Positions 18,725-28,663 of a DNA stretch of 64,000 nucleotides are shown here, one piece after another; within the stretch, counting starts at the first letter, position 1, and each line of letters opens with the position of its first letter. Both the position numbers and the translations under genes were made by a program. Origin of the DNA: Sphingomonas sp. HDW15A (lineage in GTDB: Bacteria; Pseudomonadota; Alphaproteobacteria; Sphingomonadales; Sphingomonadaceae); assembly GCF_011301715.1 (NCBI RefSeq), contig NZ_CP049870.1, positions 1,302,001 through 1,366,000 on the forward strand, read 5' to 3'. Under the pieces are notes generated by a model. The model had not been told where the DNA came from and ran no database searches. It saw nothing but the letters and a program-made list of their open reading frames with translations.

Positions 18725-19456
18725 ATGAACGACAAGGTCAATTTCGGCGACCAGCTGGTCAGCCCCGAAGAGAAGACGCGCAAGGTCGGTCAGGTCTTCA
18801 CTTCTGTCGCGCGCCGCTACGACCTGATGAATGACCTCATGAGCGGCGGAATGCACCGCTTGTGGAAGGACCGCTTCGTAAACCGGGTCAAGCCGCGTGC
18901 AGGCGAGTCGATCCTCGACATGGCCGGAGGCACCGGCGACATCGCCTTCCGTATGGCCAGTCGCGGCGCGATAGTCACCGTAGCGGACATCAATCCGGAC
19001 ATGCTTTCCGTCGGCATGGAACGGGCCGAAAAACGCAAACTCGGAGGTTTGAGCTGGTCGACCCAGAATGCGGAGAGACTGACTTTCGCCGACAGGAGCT
19101 TCGACGCGTACACGATCGCATTCGGGATCCGAAACGTCACCGACATCCCCGCCGCGCTCAAGGAGGCGCACCGTGTCCTAAAACGCGGCGGCCGCCTGTT
19201 CGTCCTCGAGTTTTCGACCAGCGAATGGCCCGGTTTCGGTTTCGCCTACGAACGTTACTCGGATCTCGTGATCCCGCGCATTGGCAAGGCCGTTACCGGC
19301 GATGAGGAGAGCTACCGCTACCTCGTTGAGTCGATCCGCCGCTTTCCCAAGCCAGAGGCATTTGCCCAGATGATCCAGGGGTCCGGTTTCGCCAACGCCA
19401 AGGCCGAGCCGATGCTCGGCGGCCTTGTCTGCATCTGGAGCGGCTGGAAGCTTTGA
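18725..19456 (+). CDS. ubiE: Demethylmenaquinone/2-polyprenylbenzoquinol methyltransferase UbiE
   Basis: A 243-residue SAM-dependent methyltransferase for the C-methylation step of ubiquinone synthesis. The segment VFTSVARRYDLMND and motif I DMAGGTGDIAF are typical, as is the late RVLKRGGRLFVLEFS. ATG 18725 gives the family start. The stop overlaps TTG 19453 of ubiB, so the two ubiquinone genes are translationally coupled. Confidence 0.96.
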   Translation: MNDKVNFGDQLVSPEEKTRKVGQVFTSVARRYDLMNDLMSGGMHRLWKDRFVNRVKPRAGESILDMAGGTGDIAFRMASRGAIVTVADINPDMLSVGMERAEKRKLGGLSWSTQNAERLTFADRSFDAYTIAFGIRNVTDIPAALKEAHRVLKRGGRLFVLEFSTSEWPGFGFAYERYSDLVIPRIGKAVTGDEESYRYLVESIRRFPKPEAFAQMIQGSGFANAKAEPMLGGLVCIWSGWKL

Positions 19457-20994
19457 CCACCGCTGCGACCCATCTCTTCCGCCTGCTGAAGTGGGGACGG
19501 ACGCTCGCGCGTCACGGCGCCCTTCAGGGTATCGAGTCTGATCCGCTCACGCCGCCCAATGTACGCCGGCTTTGCCGCGTCGCGCGCTTCGGGGCGCGCG
19601 CTCCCGCAGAGGTGGACTATGCCGCCGCCTTGCAGGAAATTGGGCCCGCAGCAATCAAGTTCGGGCAAGCTCTCGCAACCCGTCCCGATCTCGTTGGGAT
19701 AGAAGCCGCGGAGAATTTGCTCCAGCTTCAGGACGACCTTCCGCCAGAACCGTTCGAGCGCATCAAGCCCGCCATCGAGGCCGCGCTCGGAGGGCCTGTC
19801 GACCAATTCTTCTCGTCCATCGACCCCGTCCCTGTCGGCGCCGCTTCGATCGCACAGGTCCACCGCGCCGTCACCACCGAGGGCCGCGATGTCGCTATCA
19901 AGGTGCTCCGCCCGGGGGTCGAGGAAGAATTTGCGCGGGCAATTGAGACTTACGAATGGGCCGCAGCCCATTTCGAGCTTTTGGGCGGGGAAGCCGAGCG
20001 GCTTCGCCCGCGCCTCGTCATCGCTTATTTCAAGCAATGGGTACGCCGCGAGCTCGACCTGACACGTGAGGCGGCCTCCGCCTCAGAACTCAAGCAGAAC
20101 ATGATCGCGGAGCCCGGCTTCTACGTCCCCGAGATCGACTGGCGGCGAACGGCCCGCCGGGTCCTGACCCTCGAATGGCTCGACGGCATAAAGCTGTCCA
20201 AGCGCGACGAACTGATTGCTGCGGGTCACGATCCCAAGGCGGTCGCATCGATCCTCGTGCGCGCTTTCCTTCGCCAGGCTGTCATCGACGGATACTTTCA
20301 CGCCGATCTGCACCAAGGCAATTTGTTCGTCCTGCCCGACGGCCGCCTCGCTGCTATCGATTTCGGAATCATGGGGCGGATCAACCGCCAGGCGCGGATG
20401 TGGCTTGCGGAAATTCTTTACGGCCTCATCACCGGCAATTACCGCCGCGTCGCCGAGATCCATTTCGAGGCGCAATATGTGCCCGGCCATCATGATGTGG
20501 CCGAATTTGCGACCGCTCTGCGCGCGGTCGGCGAGCCGATCCGCGGCCTACCCGTCAAGGACATCAGCATCGGCCGGATGCTCGACGGCCTGTTTGCCAT
20601 CACGCGCGATTTCGACATGCAGACCCAACCCCACCTCCTTCTGCTTCAGAAGACGATGGTGATGGAGGAAGGCGTCGCCACCTATCTCGATCCGGACATC
20701 AACATGTGGGAATCGGCTGAGCCGTTTCTCAAGGAATGGATCCGCAGCGAGCTCGGGCCCGAGGCCTATTACGCGGACAAGATCGTCGTGGCCGTACGCG
20801 CCTTCAAGAAGATCCCGCACCTCATCGACAAGATCGACGCGCAATATCCTGAGCCCGGTGCCGCTCCCCCGCCACCGCCGCTTGCCGACGTCACGATACT
20901 CCAGCCCAAGCGCGGCCTTGGCTACGCACTGACCGCTTTCCTCGCTGCGGCGGCCGGCGCCGCAGCCATGTTCGCTGCGATCCGCTTATTCTGA
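19453..20994 (+). CDS. ubiB: Ubiquinone biosynthesis protein UbiB (ABC1/ADCK-type kinase-like)
   Basis: A 513-residue protein of the atypical kinase-like UbiB family that supports ubiquinone synthesis at the membrane. The KxGQ motif is present (AAIKFGQALATRPD), then the alanine-rich nucleotide loop VPVGAASIAQVH and the catalytic-loop equivalent DGYFHADLHQGNL with IDFGIMG. One or two C-terminal membrane helices follow (YALTAFLAAAAGAAAMFAA). TTG 19453 overlaps the ubiE stop. It ends 6 bp from the convergent J-domain gene. Confidence 0.94.
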   Translation: MTTAATHLFRLLKWGRTLARHGALQGIESDPLTPPNVRRLCRVARFGARAPAEVDYAAALQEIGPAAIKFGQALATRPDLVGIEAAENLLQLQDDLPPEPFERIKPAIEAALGGPVDQFFSSIDPVPVGAASIAQVHRAVTTEGRDVAIKVLRPGVEEEFARAIETYEWAAAHFELLGGEAERLRPRLVIAYFKQWVRRELDLTREAASASELKQNMIAEPGFYVPEIDWRRTARRVLTLEWLDGIKLSKRDELIAAGHDPKAVASILVRAFLRQAVIDGYFHADLHQGNLFVLPDGRLAAIDFGIMGRINRQARMWLAEILYGLITGNYRRVAEIHFEAQYVPGHHDVAEFATALRAVGEPIRGLPVKDISIGRMLDGLFAITRDFDMQTQPHLLLLQKTMVMEEGVATYLDPDINMWESAEPFLKEWIRSELGPEAYYADKIVVAVRAFKKIPHLIDKIDAQYPEPGAAPPPPPLADVTILQPKRGLGYALTAFLAAAAGAAAMFAAIRLF

Positions 20995-21000
20995 GCAGCC

Positions 21001-22131
21001 TCACTCGCCCATCATGATCCGGCTGATCTCGACATTGCGCTCGAGGTAGGCGTCGCGGCGACAGCTATCGCTACCGCAAGCCGCAAGACGTTGGATGAAT
21101 CCGGCATGCGACGCTTCCAGCTTGCTCTTTTTCACCGCGCTCGCGTTGCGCAGCGACTGCCCGTAGAAATTCATCGTCTGGCGATCGATTCCGTTCAGGC
21201 CCACAATCCGCTCCTGACGCGGCGCCTCGGCGATCCGGGCTGTCGCAGGTGCAGCTGGCCGTTCGCTTGCGGCCTTGCGAACCGGCAGCGGAGCGATGTT
21301 CGGGACCGGCCTTCTCACAGCCGGGTTCACCGGTATCGGCGGCTCGTCGGCGACAACGACGTCCTCCTCGAGCATCGGATTAGACACGGCCGCAAGCCTC
21401 GGCTGATGCCGGATCGCGCTTAGCGCGGCGACCAGCCGTCCGTCAGGATGGATGCGCATCACGGATCCCGGATCGGTGCGCGACGTCGAAAATTGCAGCT
21501 CGCTAAGGATCGTGCCTTGCCCGCTGGCCGTGCTGAATTGCGTCGGTAAGGTGATTGCCAGCGTCGCGAGGCAGGCGACCTGCCCTGGCGCAGCGAGGTC
21601 GCGCGCATCGGTTGGTGCAGCAAGTTCGAATCGCGAAGCGGTCAGGGCCGCTGCGGCCGTCCGGTCGAGCGCCCCAACTTCGTCCAGGCGAGCAATCAAG
21701 GCTGTCCGGATCCGCTCCGAATCCGCCAGACCCGCACAATGCATCGTGACCGGAGTCAGCGCTGTTGTGCCCGGTGAGCGTTTCACCGGATTCGCGATCG
21801 GGATCATCGGCCACAAGGTGAAGGCCCCGGCGGCGACCGCGATGGTAAGCACAGCGAGGGCAAGACCGCTTGTGCTGCTCTTCCGCCGCTCCGGTAGCGC
21901 CGCGCCACGCGTCCAAGGGTCCATGCCGGCACGCTCGTCGTCATAGGCTGCGCGCTTCTTCGGATCGCTCAGCACGGCATAGGCCGCGGTAATATCCTGC
22001 GCCCGTTTCAGCATATCGGGCGAGGCGTTGCGGTCCGGATGGAAGCGCTTCATCAACGCGACATAGACGGCGCGGATCACCGCTTCATCAGCGGTCGGCG
22101 CGATGCCCAACGTGCGGTAATGATCGGCCAA
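21001..22131 (-). CDS. J-domain membrane protein
   Basis: A protein of 376 residues. An N-terminal J domain (YRTLGIAPTADEAVIRAVY, with the HPD signature in RFHPDRNAS) ends in KKRAAYDDER, followed by a single membrane helix (LALAVLTIAVAAGAFTLWPMI, about 90-112). The large C-terminal region has no recognisable domain apart from a conserved-looking tail with two cysteines (CGSDSCRRDAYL). The topology suggests a membrane-anchored cochaperone recruiting DnaK. TTG 22131 was chosen because AAGGGG lies 7 nt before it; longer starts overlap coaBC antisense. Confidence 0.8.
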   Translation of the reverse strand: MADHYRTLGIAPTADEAVIRAVYVALMKRFHPDRNASPDMLKRAQDITAAYAVLSDPKKRAAYDDERAGMDPWTRGAALPERRKSSTSGLALAVLTIAVAAGAFTLWPMIPIANPVKRSPGTTALTPVTMHCAGLADSERIRTALIARLDEVGALDRTAAAALTASRFELAAPTDARDLAAPGQVACLATLAITLPTQFSTASGQGTILSELQFSTSRTDPGSVMRIHPDGRLVAALSAIRHQPRLAAVSNPMLEEDVVVADEPPIPVNPAVRRPVPNIAPLPVRKAASERPAAPATARIAEAPRQERIVGLNGIDRQTMNFYGQSLRNASAVKKSKLEASHAGFIQRLAACGSDSCRRDAYLERNVEISRIMMGE

Positions 22132-22224
22132 ACGCTTACCCCTTGCCGGCAACCTCAACACCTTCGGGCCGATGCCGTCAACGGCCCCTCGACTCGCGCC
22201 TCTGTCTTGGGCAGGAGGGTCTGG

Positions 22225-23424
22225 ATGGCCCGCATCCTTCTCATCATCGGCGGCGGCATAGCTGCCTACAAGGCCGCCGAGCTGATCCGGGTGGCCCGTA
22301 AGGCCGGACATTCGGTGACGCCAGTGCTGACGGCTGGCGGCGCGCATTTCGTCACGCCGATGAGTCTAGCCGCGCTCGCTGAAAGCCCGGTCTACACGTC
22401 CTTGTGGGACCTGAAGGACGAGTCGGAGATGGGGCACATCCAGCTCAGCCGCGCCGCCGATCTCGTCCTGGTTTGCCCGGCAACGGCAGACCTCCTGGCG
22501 AAAATGGCAGCAGGCATTGCCGATGATCTCGCGACAACGCTCCTCCTCGCGACGGACAAGCCGGTCGTCGCCGCACCGGCGATGAACGTACGGATGTGGC
22601 TGCACGCCGCGACCCAGGCCAACGCCGCGATCCTCAAGAGCCGCGGGGTGATGGTCCTTGAGCCTGACGAGGGCGACATGGCCTGCGGCGAATATGGGCC
22701 CGGCCGCCTGCCTGAACCTGCCGACATCATCGCCCGGATCTCGCCGATGCTCAAGAGCCGCGGCGCTTTGGAGTTACCCGGAGGTCAAGCCTTAGAAGGC
22801 AGGCACGTCCTCGTTACGGCCGGGCCGACGCATGAGCCGATCGATCCGGTGCGGGTCATCGCCAACCGCTCCTCGGGAAAGCAGGGATTTGCAATTGCTG
22901 CGGCAGCCGCCCGAGCGGGGGCCCGTGTCACGCTCATTGCCGGACCGGTTGCGTTGCCTACCCCGGGCGGGGTCGCGCGCGTCGATGTCGAGACCGCGCA
23001 GCAGATGGTCGACGCCGTGCAAATCGCCCTGCCGGCGGATGTCGCCATCCTCGTTGCCGCTGTCGCCGACTGGCGTGTCGCCAATGCCGCCACCTCCAAG
23101 CTGAAGAAAGGCGGCGGCCCTCCCGCGCTCCAATTTGCGCCGAACCCGGATATCCTCAGGACTCTCGCCGAACATCCCGACCGACCACGCCTGCTGGTCG
23201 GCTTCGCAGCGGAGACCCACGACATCGTCGGCAACGCCCAATCGAAGCGCACCGCCAAGGGTGCCAACTGGATTGTCGCCAACGATGTCTCCGGAGACGT
23301 CATGGGCGGCGCTCGCAACCGCGTTCATCTCGTGACCGACCGAGGTGTCGAAGACTGGCCCGACCAGTCGAAGGAGGATGTCGCGGCCCATCTCATCGAT
23401 CGCATCGCCAAGGAACTCAATTGA
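22225..23424 (+). CDS. coaBC: Bifunctional phosphopantothenoylcysteine decarboxylase/phosphopantothenate-cysteine ligase
   Basis: A 399-residue bifunctional enzyme of coenzyme A synthesis. The N-terminal flavin-dependent decarboxylase half (CoaC) starts GGGIAAYKA and has the PxMNxxMW motif (PAMNVRMW) and the [12 protein letters not shown] flap. The C-terminal synthetase half (CoaB) has [14 protein letters not shown] and [11 protein letters not shown] 22225 is preceded by GGAGG. The stop overlaps the TTG start of dut. Confidence 0.96.
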   Translation: MARILLIIGGGIAAYKAAELIRVARKAGHSVTPVLTAGGAHFVTPMSLAALAESPVYTSLWDLKDESEMGHIQLSRAADLVLVCPATADLLAKMAAGIADDLATTLLLATDKPVVAAPAMNVRMWLHAATQANAAILKSRGVMVLEPDEGDMACGEYGPGRLPEPADIIARISPMLKSRGALELPGGQALEGRHVLVTAGPTHEPIDPVRVIANRSSGKQGFAIAAAAARAGARVTLIAGPVALPTPGGVARVDVETAQQMVDAVQIALPADVAILVAAVADWRVANAATSKLKKGGGPPALQFAPNPDILRTLAEHPDRPRLLVGFAAETHDIVGNAQSKRTAKGANWIVANDVSGDVMGGARNRVHLVTDRGVEDWPDQSKEDVAAHLIDRIAKELN

Positions 23425-23872
23425 CCATCTCGATCCGTATTTCCCGACTGCCGCACGGCGAAGGCCTGCCCTGCCCTCCTACGCCACACCGGGCGCCGCG
23501 GGGATGGACGTGGTCGCGGCGGAGGAACTCGACCTCCAGCCCGGCCAGCGACACGCCGTGGCCACCGGCTTTCGCGTGGCAATTCCGGAAGGCTATGAAA
23601 TCCAGGTCCGTCCCCGTTCCGGCCTGGCACTCAAGCATGGCATCACGGTCCCGAACACGCCCGGAACGATCGACAGCGATTATCGCGGCGAGCTCAAGAT
23701 CCTGCTGATAAATCACGGCTCCGAACCGTTCCCGATCCGCCGCGGCGAACGCATCGCCCAGCTCGTTCCCGCCGCCGTCGCCGTCGCGCGTTTCGAAGAG
23801 GTGACGGAGTTGTGCGAAACCGAGCGCGGCCACGGCGGATTTGGCTCGACCGGCGGCCATGCCGCTCTCTGA
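23421..23872 (+). CDS. dut: dUTP pyrophosphatase (one frame break)
   Basis: Dut hydrolyses dUTP to dUMP. The N-terminus [15 protein letters not shown] is read from TTG 23421. From [15 protein letters not shown] onwards the rest lies in the -1 frame, including motif 3 [12 protein letters not shown], the [12 protein letters not shown] motif and the C-terminal GHGGFGSTG loop. Adding one C to the CCC at 23469-23471 gives CTG CCC CTG CCC and a continuous protein of about 150 residues, the normal size, with all five motifs. A base-call error is most likely. It overlaps coaBC by 4 bp and the next gene by 14 bp. Confidence 0.92.
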
Positions 23873-24608
23873 CGAGGAGCTTGACCGTTACGCCCGGCAG
23901 CTGGTCCTTCCCCAGTTCGGCGGGCTCGGCCAGCAGCGCCTGAAGGCGGCCAAGGTCGCGGTGATCGGCGCCGGGGGAATCGGCTCGTCGGTTATCCCCG
24001 CCCTCGCCTGCGCCGGGGTCGGTGCGCTGACCATCGTTGATGGGGATCGGGTCGAACTGGCCAACCTCCCCCGGCAGCCCATCTTCACCTCGTCGCAAGT
24101 CGGCATGGGCAAGGCGTTGTTAGCAAGCCACTGGGTCATGTCCCGCAATGCGCATGTCGAGGTGAAGGCTGTCGCGGAGCGGCTCGACGATGCAAACGCC
24201 GCCGACATAATTCGCGGCCATGAACTCGTCATCGACGGCACGGACAATTTCGCTACCCGCCTGCTTGTGAGCGACACCTGCGTCGCGCTTGGCCTTCCGC
24301 TGCTCAGCGCTGCCGCGCAACAATTCCAGGGTCAGGTCGCCATTTTCAGCGGAAACCCCTGCTACCGCTGCTTCGTCGGTGACGCTTTCGACGCAGAAGA
24401 TTGCGACAGTTGCGCGGAACTCGGAGTTCTCGGCGCCACGGTCGCAACGGTCGGCAGCTATGCCGCGCTGATGGCGATCCGCGCGCTGGCCGGAATGGCC
24501 GACGACCGCGGCACGCTGCACCTGTTCGATGCCGCGGCCCTGGAATGGCGCCGGATCAGGCTTTCTTCCGACCCTTCGTGCCGGACTTGCGGCGGGCAGG
24601 CTTCTTAG
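23859..24608 (+). CDS. ThiF/MoeB/HesA-family adenylyltransferase
   Basis: A 249-residue E1-like protein. It has the nucleotide-binding GAGGIGSSV, the R-finger region [20 protein letters not shown] and the C-terminal CxxC zinc pairs (CAEL..., SCRTCGG). Such enzymes adenylate the C-terminal glycine of MoaD- or ThiS-like sulfur carriers; MoeB for molybdopterin is the most likely annotation, but no partner is nearby. The residue taken as the family catalytic cysteine is not certain from sequence alone. ATG 23859 lies inside the end of dut. It overlaps topA tail to tail by 53 bp. Confidence 0.85.
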   Translation: MPLSDEELDRYARQLVLPQFGGLGQQRLKAAKVAVIGAGGIGSSVIPALACAGVGALTIVDGDRVELANLPRQPIFTSSQVGMGKALLASHWVMSRNAHVEVKAVAERLDDANAADIIRGHELVIDGTDNFATRLLVSDTCVALGLPLLSAAAQQFQGQVAIFSGNPCYRCFVGDAFDAEDCDSCAELGVLGATVATVGSYAALMAIRALAGMADDRGTLHLFDAAALEWRRIRLSSDPSCRTCGGQAS

Positions 24609-27030
24609 CCGGGCCCTTCGCCGCCTTGGCGTCAATCAGCGCTACCGCCTCGTCCAGCGTTACCGCCTTCGGATCAGCCGACTTCGGCAAGGTCGCATGA
24701 GTCGTGCCGTCAGAGACATAAGGCCCAAATCGCCCTTCCAGCACCTTGATTTCCTTGGCTGATTCTGGGTGCGGCCCGAGCACCGCGATCGGCTCCCGGC
24801 CCGCGCCGCGGCGCCCGCCGCCATTCGCCGCCTCGGCCAGCTTCGCGACGGCCGCGTTCATGCCGGTTTCGAGCACCTCGGTCGTCGACTTCAGCCGGGC
24901 GTATTTGCCGTCATGGGCGAGATAGGGCCCATAGCGGCCAATCGACGCCGTGATCGGCAAGCCCGTTTCCGGATGGATTCCAACGGTACGCGGCAGGGCA
25001 AGCAAAGCTTCGGCCATCTCGAGGGTCAGGTCCGACTGCGGAACGTCCTTGGGCAAGGACGCGCGCTTGCCGTCACGTTCCAAATACGGCCCGAACCGGC
25101 CGGTCTTTAGCTCGATTCCATTGCCGATCTCGGCCGGTCCCTCGCTCGCGGCTTCCTCGCCGCCCTGGCCGAATCGCCGCGTATATTTGCACTCCGGATA
25201 GTTGGAGCAGGCGACGAACGCGCCGAACTTCCCCCCGCGAAGCCCGAGCTTGCCATTGCCGCACAGCGGGCAAAGACGCGGATCGCTCCCGCCCTCTTTG
25301 TCAGGGAACAGGTACGGCGCAAGGAACTCGTCGAGCGCCGCGGTGACGTCGCTCGGCTTCTGATCCATAACCTCGCCCGCCTTGGGCTTGAAGTCCCGCC
25401 AGAAGTCCTCAAGCAACTTGATCCAGCCGAGCCGCCCGCCCGACACGTCGTCCAGTTCTTCCTCGAGCTCGGCGGTGTAATCGTAGTTGACGTAGCGCTC
25501 GAAGAACCGCTCGAGAAACGCCGTCACCAGCCGCCCACTCTCTTCGGGAATGAAGCGATTCTTTTCCAGCCGGACGTACTCGCGGTCCTTTAGCGTCTGG
25601 AGGGTCGCGGCATAGGTCGAAGGACGTCCGATGCCCAGTTCCTCCAGCCGCTTGACCAGCGATGCTTCGGAGAAACGCGGGGGCGGCTGCGTAAAATGCT
25701 GGGTCGCCTCGACGCCGGTCTTGGCCGGCGCATCGCCCTCGCGAAGCTGCGGCATGCGCCCGCCATCCTCGTCGTTCTGGTCGTCGCGACCTTCATCGTA
25801 GAGCGTCATGAATCCGGGGAAGATCACGACCTGCCCCGTCGCCCTGAGAGTCGCTCGGCCCGCGCCGTCTGTCAGCTCGACCGTGGTCCGTTCAAGCCGC
25901 GCGGAAGCCATCTGGCTCGCCAGCGCGCGGTTGTATATCAGCTGGTAGAGCCGGCCATGATCGCCCGCTCCCGCCCGATCCTTGTAGAAATCCGTCGGCC
26001 GAATCGCTTCATGCGCTTCCTGAGCATTCTTCGCCTTGCTGCTGTAATGTCTGGGCTTATCCGGCAGATAGCCGGCGTCATAGCGGTCTGCGACCGCTTT
26101 CCTCGCGGCCGAAATCGCCTCGCCCGCCATCTGGACGCCATCGGTCCTCATGTAGGTGATCAGCCCGTCCTCATAGAGCGACTGGGCGAGCCGCATCGTG
26201 TGGCTCGCCGCGAAGCCAAGCTTGCGCGCAGCCTCCTGCTGCAATGTCGAGGTCGTGAAGGGCGGCGGTGGGTTCTTGCTTAGTGGCCTGGTCTCGACCG
26301 ACATCACGCTGAACCGGCCGTCCTCGACCACCTTTCTGGCGGCCTCGGCGTTGCCCTGATCACCAATTGTCAACCGGTCGATCTTCGCCCCGTCGAGCGA
26401 CACAAGTCGCGCGGTGAACGGCGTCCCATCTGCCTCGAAAGTCGCCGACACCTGCCAATATTCCTGCGCACGAAACATCTCGATTTCGCGCTCTCGGTCA
26501 ACGATCAGGCGAAGCGCGACCGACTGTACGCGGCCTGCCGATTTTGCACCGGGAAGCTTGCGCCACAGGATCGGCGACAGCGTGAACCCGACCAGATAAT
26601 CCAGCGCGCGCCGCGCCTTGTAGGCATCGATGAGATGCTCATCCAGGCCACGCGGATTCGCCATGGCTTCGGTCACCGCACTCTTGGTAATGGCGTTGAA
26701 TGTCACGCGCTCGACCTGCGCCGGGAGCACCTTGCGCTTCTTGAGAACCTCCTGGACGTGCCAGCTGATGGCCTCGCCTTCACGATCGGGGTCGGTCGCG
26801 AGCACCAGCGAGTCCGCCTTCTTAGCTTCGTCAGCTATGGCCTTGAGCTGTTTCGCCTTGTCCGGATAGGTCTCCCAATCCATCGCGAAACCATCGTCCG
26901 GGTTGACCGAGCCATCCTTTGGCGGAAGGTCGCGGACATGGCCGTAGCTGGCCAGCACGCGGTGCCCCGGCCCTAGATATTTTTCGATGGTCTTCGCCTT
27001 GGCGGGCGATTCAACGACGACAAGTTTCAA
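24556..27030 (-). CDS. topA: DNA topoisomerase I
   Basis: An 824-residue type IA topoisomerase that relaxes negative supercoils. The Toprim domain (VVVESPAKAKTI, ATDPDREGEAISWH) is at the N-terminus and the active-site tyrosine is in GLITYMRTDG near residue 300. A four-cysteine zinc ribbon (CPLCGNGKLG...CSNYPECKY) lies at about 580-605, followed by C-terminal topo repeats (RFGPYLERDGK, RYGPYLAHDGKYA, RFGPYVSDG) and a lysine-rich tail. The length is normal for alphaproteobacteria. The 3' 53 bp overlap the convergent ThiF-family gene. Confidence 0.96.
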   Translation of the reverse strand: MKLVVVESPAKAKTIEKYLGPGHRVLASYGHVRDLPPKDGSVNPDDGFAMDWETYPDKAKQLKAIADEAKKADSLVLATDPDREGEAISWHVQEVLKKRKVLPAQVERVTFNAITKSAVTEAMANPRGLDEHLIDAYKARRALDYLVGFTLSPILWRKLPGAKSAGRVQSVALRLIVDREREIEMFRAQEYWQVSATFEADGTPFTARLVSLDGAKIDRLTIGDQGNAEAARKVVEDGRFSVMSVETRPLSKNPPPPFTTSTLQQEAARKLGFAASHTMRLAQSLYEDGLITYMRTDGVQMAGEAISAARKAVADRYDAGYLPDKPRHYSSKAKNAQEAHEAIRPTDFYKDRAGAGDHGRLYQLIYNRALASQMASARLERTTVELTDGAGRATLRATGQVVIFPGFMTLYDEGRDDQNDEDGGRMPQLREGDAPAKTGVEATQHFTQPPPRFSEASLVKRLEELGIGRPSTYAATLQTLKDREYVRLEKNRFIPEESGRLVTAFLERFFERYVNYDYTAELEEELDDVSGGRLGWIKLLEDFWRDFKPKAGEVMDQKPSDVTAALDEFLAPYLFPDKEGGSDPRLCPLCGNGKLGLRGGKFGAFVACSNYPECKYTRRFGQGGEEAASEGPAEIGNGIELKTGRFGPYLERDGKRASLPKDVPQSDLTLEMAEALLALPRTVGIHPETGLPITASIGRYGPYLAHDGKYARLKSTTEVLETGMNAAVAKLAEAANGGGRRGAGREPIAVLGPHPESAKEIKVLEGRFGPYVSDGTTHATLPKSADPKAVTLDEAVALIDAKAAKGPAKKPARRKSGTKGRKKA

Positions 27031-27151
27031 GTTCGCGCATTCCCTTTACGTACGTACGCGCGATTGTCGGGCACGGCCCGAGGCCGTCAAGCGGAGGTTA
27101 GGGCCGACTCTGAGCGAACCCACGTGGCAGAACGAGTCAGCGTTCCAGAAT

Positions 27152-27741
27152 TCAAACCTTGCTTCCTCCAACCCGGGGTTCGGTGCCGGCAATAAGCCGC
27201 TGGATATTCTCCTTGTGGCGCCAGATGACCAGAAGCGCAAAGGCAAGAAGCATCAGGAACATTTGCCGGTCGCCGGCGACAAACGCCGTCAGCGGCGCGC
27301 TTGCAGCCGCCGCCATCCCCGCCGCCGACGATATGCGCACCGTCAAAAGCAGCCCGATCCATACGAGAACGAAAACCAGCGCGGCTACGGGGATCAGGGG
27401 AATCAGGATGCCGAGAAACGTCGCGACCCCTTGCCGCCTCTGAACCGAAGCCAGACCGGGAAGAGGTGACCGATCAGTGCGCCCGCCGCAGCAAACCGTA
27501 TCGAGTCCGGCCAAATCGCCTGGGCAATCAGCACCGCTGCCGTGCCCTTCACGGCGTCGAGCAGCAGAGTTAGCGCGGCAAGCTTCTTCGATCCCGACCG
27601 AAGTACGTTCGTTGCGCCGATGTTACCGGAACCGATGTCGCGAATGTCCCCTTTTCCCGCCAACCTGGTCAGGATCAGTCCGAATGGTATCGATCCCAGC
27701 AGATAGCCCACCAGCAGGGCGAACGCGGCAGATGTCGTCAT
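27152..27741 (-). CDS. plsY: Glycerol-3-phosphate acyltransferase PlsY (one frame break)
   Basis: PlsY transfers acyl from acyl-phosphate to glycerol 3-phosphate, the first step of phospholipid synthesis. The N-terminal part from ATG 27741 ([27 protein letters not shown]) is in one frame and the C-terminal helices ([20 protein letters not shown]) in the -1 frame. Both sides of the conserved FRGGKGVAT motif are present: adding one C to CCCC at 27427-27430 on the plus strand restores it and gives about 196 residues with the usual membrane helices. A base-call error is more likely than inactivation. It is divergent from murI. Confidence 0.9.
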
Positions 27742-27814
27742 GCGCGCCTTGCTAGCACAGCGGGGGACTTGGGCAATGTTGCCCTTTTGCCTTTCGGGCC
27801 CTAGCGCACCGACA

Positions 27815-28597
27815 ATGCTAGCCGACGCGCCCCTTCTTTTCTTCGACTCCGGGGTCGGCGGCCTCAGCGTGCTCGGCCCGACGCGGGTGCTGCTCCCCAA
27901 TGCACCCATCGTCTACGCCGCCGACAATGCGGGCTATCCCTATGGCACAAAGTCGGAGGAGGAACTTGCCCAGCGAGTGCCGGCACTACTCGAACGACTG
28001 GTCGAACGCTTCGCGCCGCGGCTTGCCGTGATGGCCTGTAACACAGCTTCGACCATCGCGCTCGATCATGTCCGCGAAGCACTCGACATTCCCGTCGTCG
28101 GCACTGTCCCGGCGATTAAGCCGGCGGCAGAAATCTCGAAGACCCGTGTCATCGGCGTGCTTGGAACCGAGGCGACTGTCCGCCAGCCCTATGTCGATGA
28201 CCTCACCGCGCGCTTCGCGGCCGATTGCAGGGTCGTCAGGCATGGTAGTGCAGCATTGGTCAATCTCGCTGAGGCCAAGCTTCGCGGCGATCCGGTTTCT
28301 GCGGGGGCAGTTCGCGCCGCCATCGCCCCTCTCATCGAATCCGCGTCGGGCATGGATGTGATGGTCCTGGCCTGCACGCATTTCCCGCTTCTGGCCGAGG
28401 AGCTCGCCGAAGCCGCGCCCGGCGTCACCCAGGTCGATGGCGGCGCCGGCATCGCTCGCCGCATTGGCTTTCTGACAAGAGGCCAAGCTTGGCCCGCCGA
28501 ACCCTCCGAAGGAACAGCAATTTTTACGCGCGATCCCGATCCGCGGCTAATCCCGGCCCTCGACCGCTTCGGTCTCACCCTCGTCGATTCGCTCTAA
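27815..28597 (+). CDS. murI: Glutamate racemase
   Basis: A 260-residue racemase that makes D-glutamate for peptidoglycan. The two catalytic cysteines are seen in MACNTAST and LACTHFPLL, and the N-terminal [12 protein letters not shown] matches the family. ATG 27815 was chosen because it opens with [13 protein letters not shown]; the upstream open stretch to 27740 overlaps the plsY promoter region. The stop is 66 bp before the hemA start. Confidence 0.94.
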   Translation: MLADAPLLFFDSGVGGLSVLGPTRVLLPNAPIVYAADNAGYPYGTKSEEELAQRVPALLERLVERFAPRLAVMACNTASTIALDHVREALDIPVVGTVPAIKPAAEISKTRVIGVLGTEATVRQPYVDDLTARFAADCRVVRHGSAALVNLAEAKLRGDPVSAGAVRAAIAPLIESASGMDVMVLACTHFPLLAEELAEAAPGVTQVDGGAGIARRIGFLTRGQAWPAEPSEGTAIFTRDPDPRLIPALDRFGLTLVDSL

Positions 28598-28663
28598 TTG
28601 CGAGTCGTTCTCAATGGCCTTATGGGCCTGGGGGCGATAAATGCCCCGCAAAGCGAGACACCC

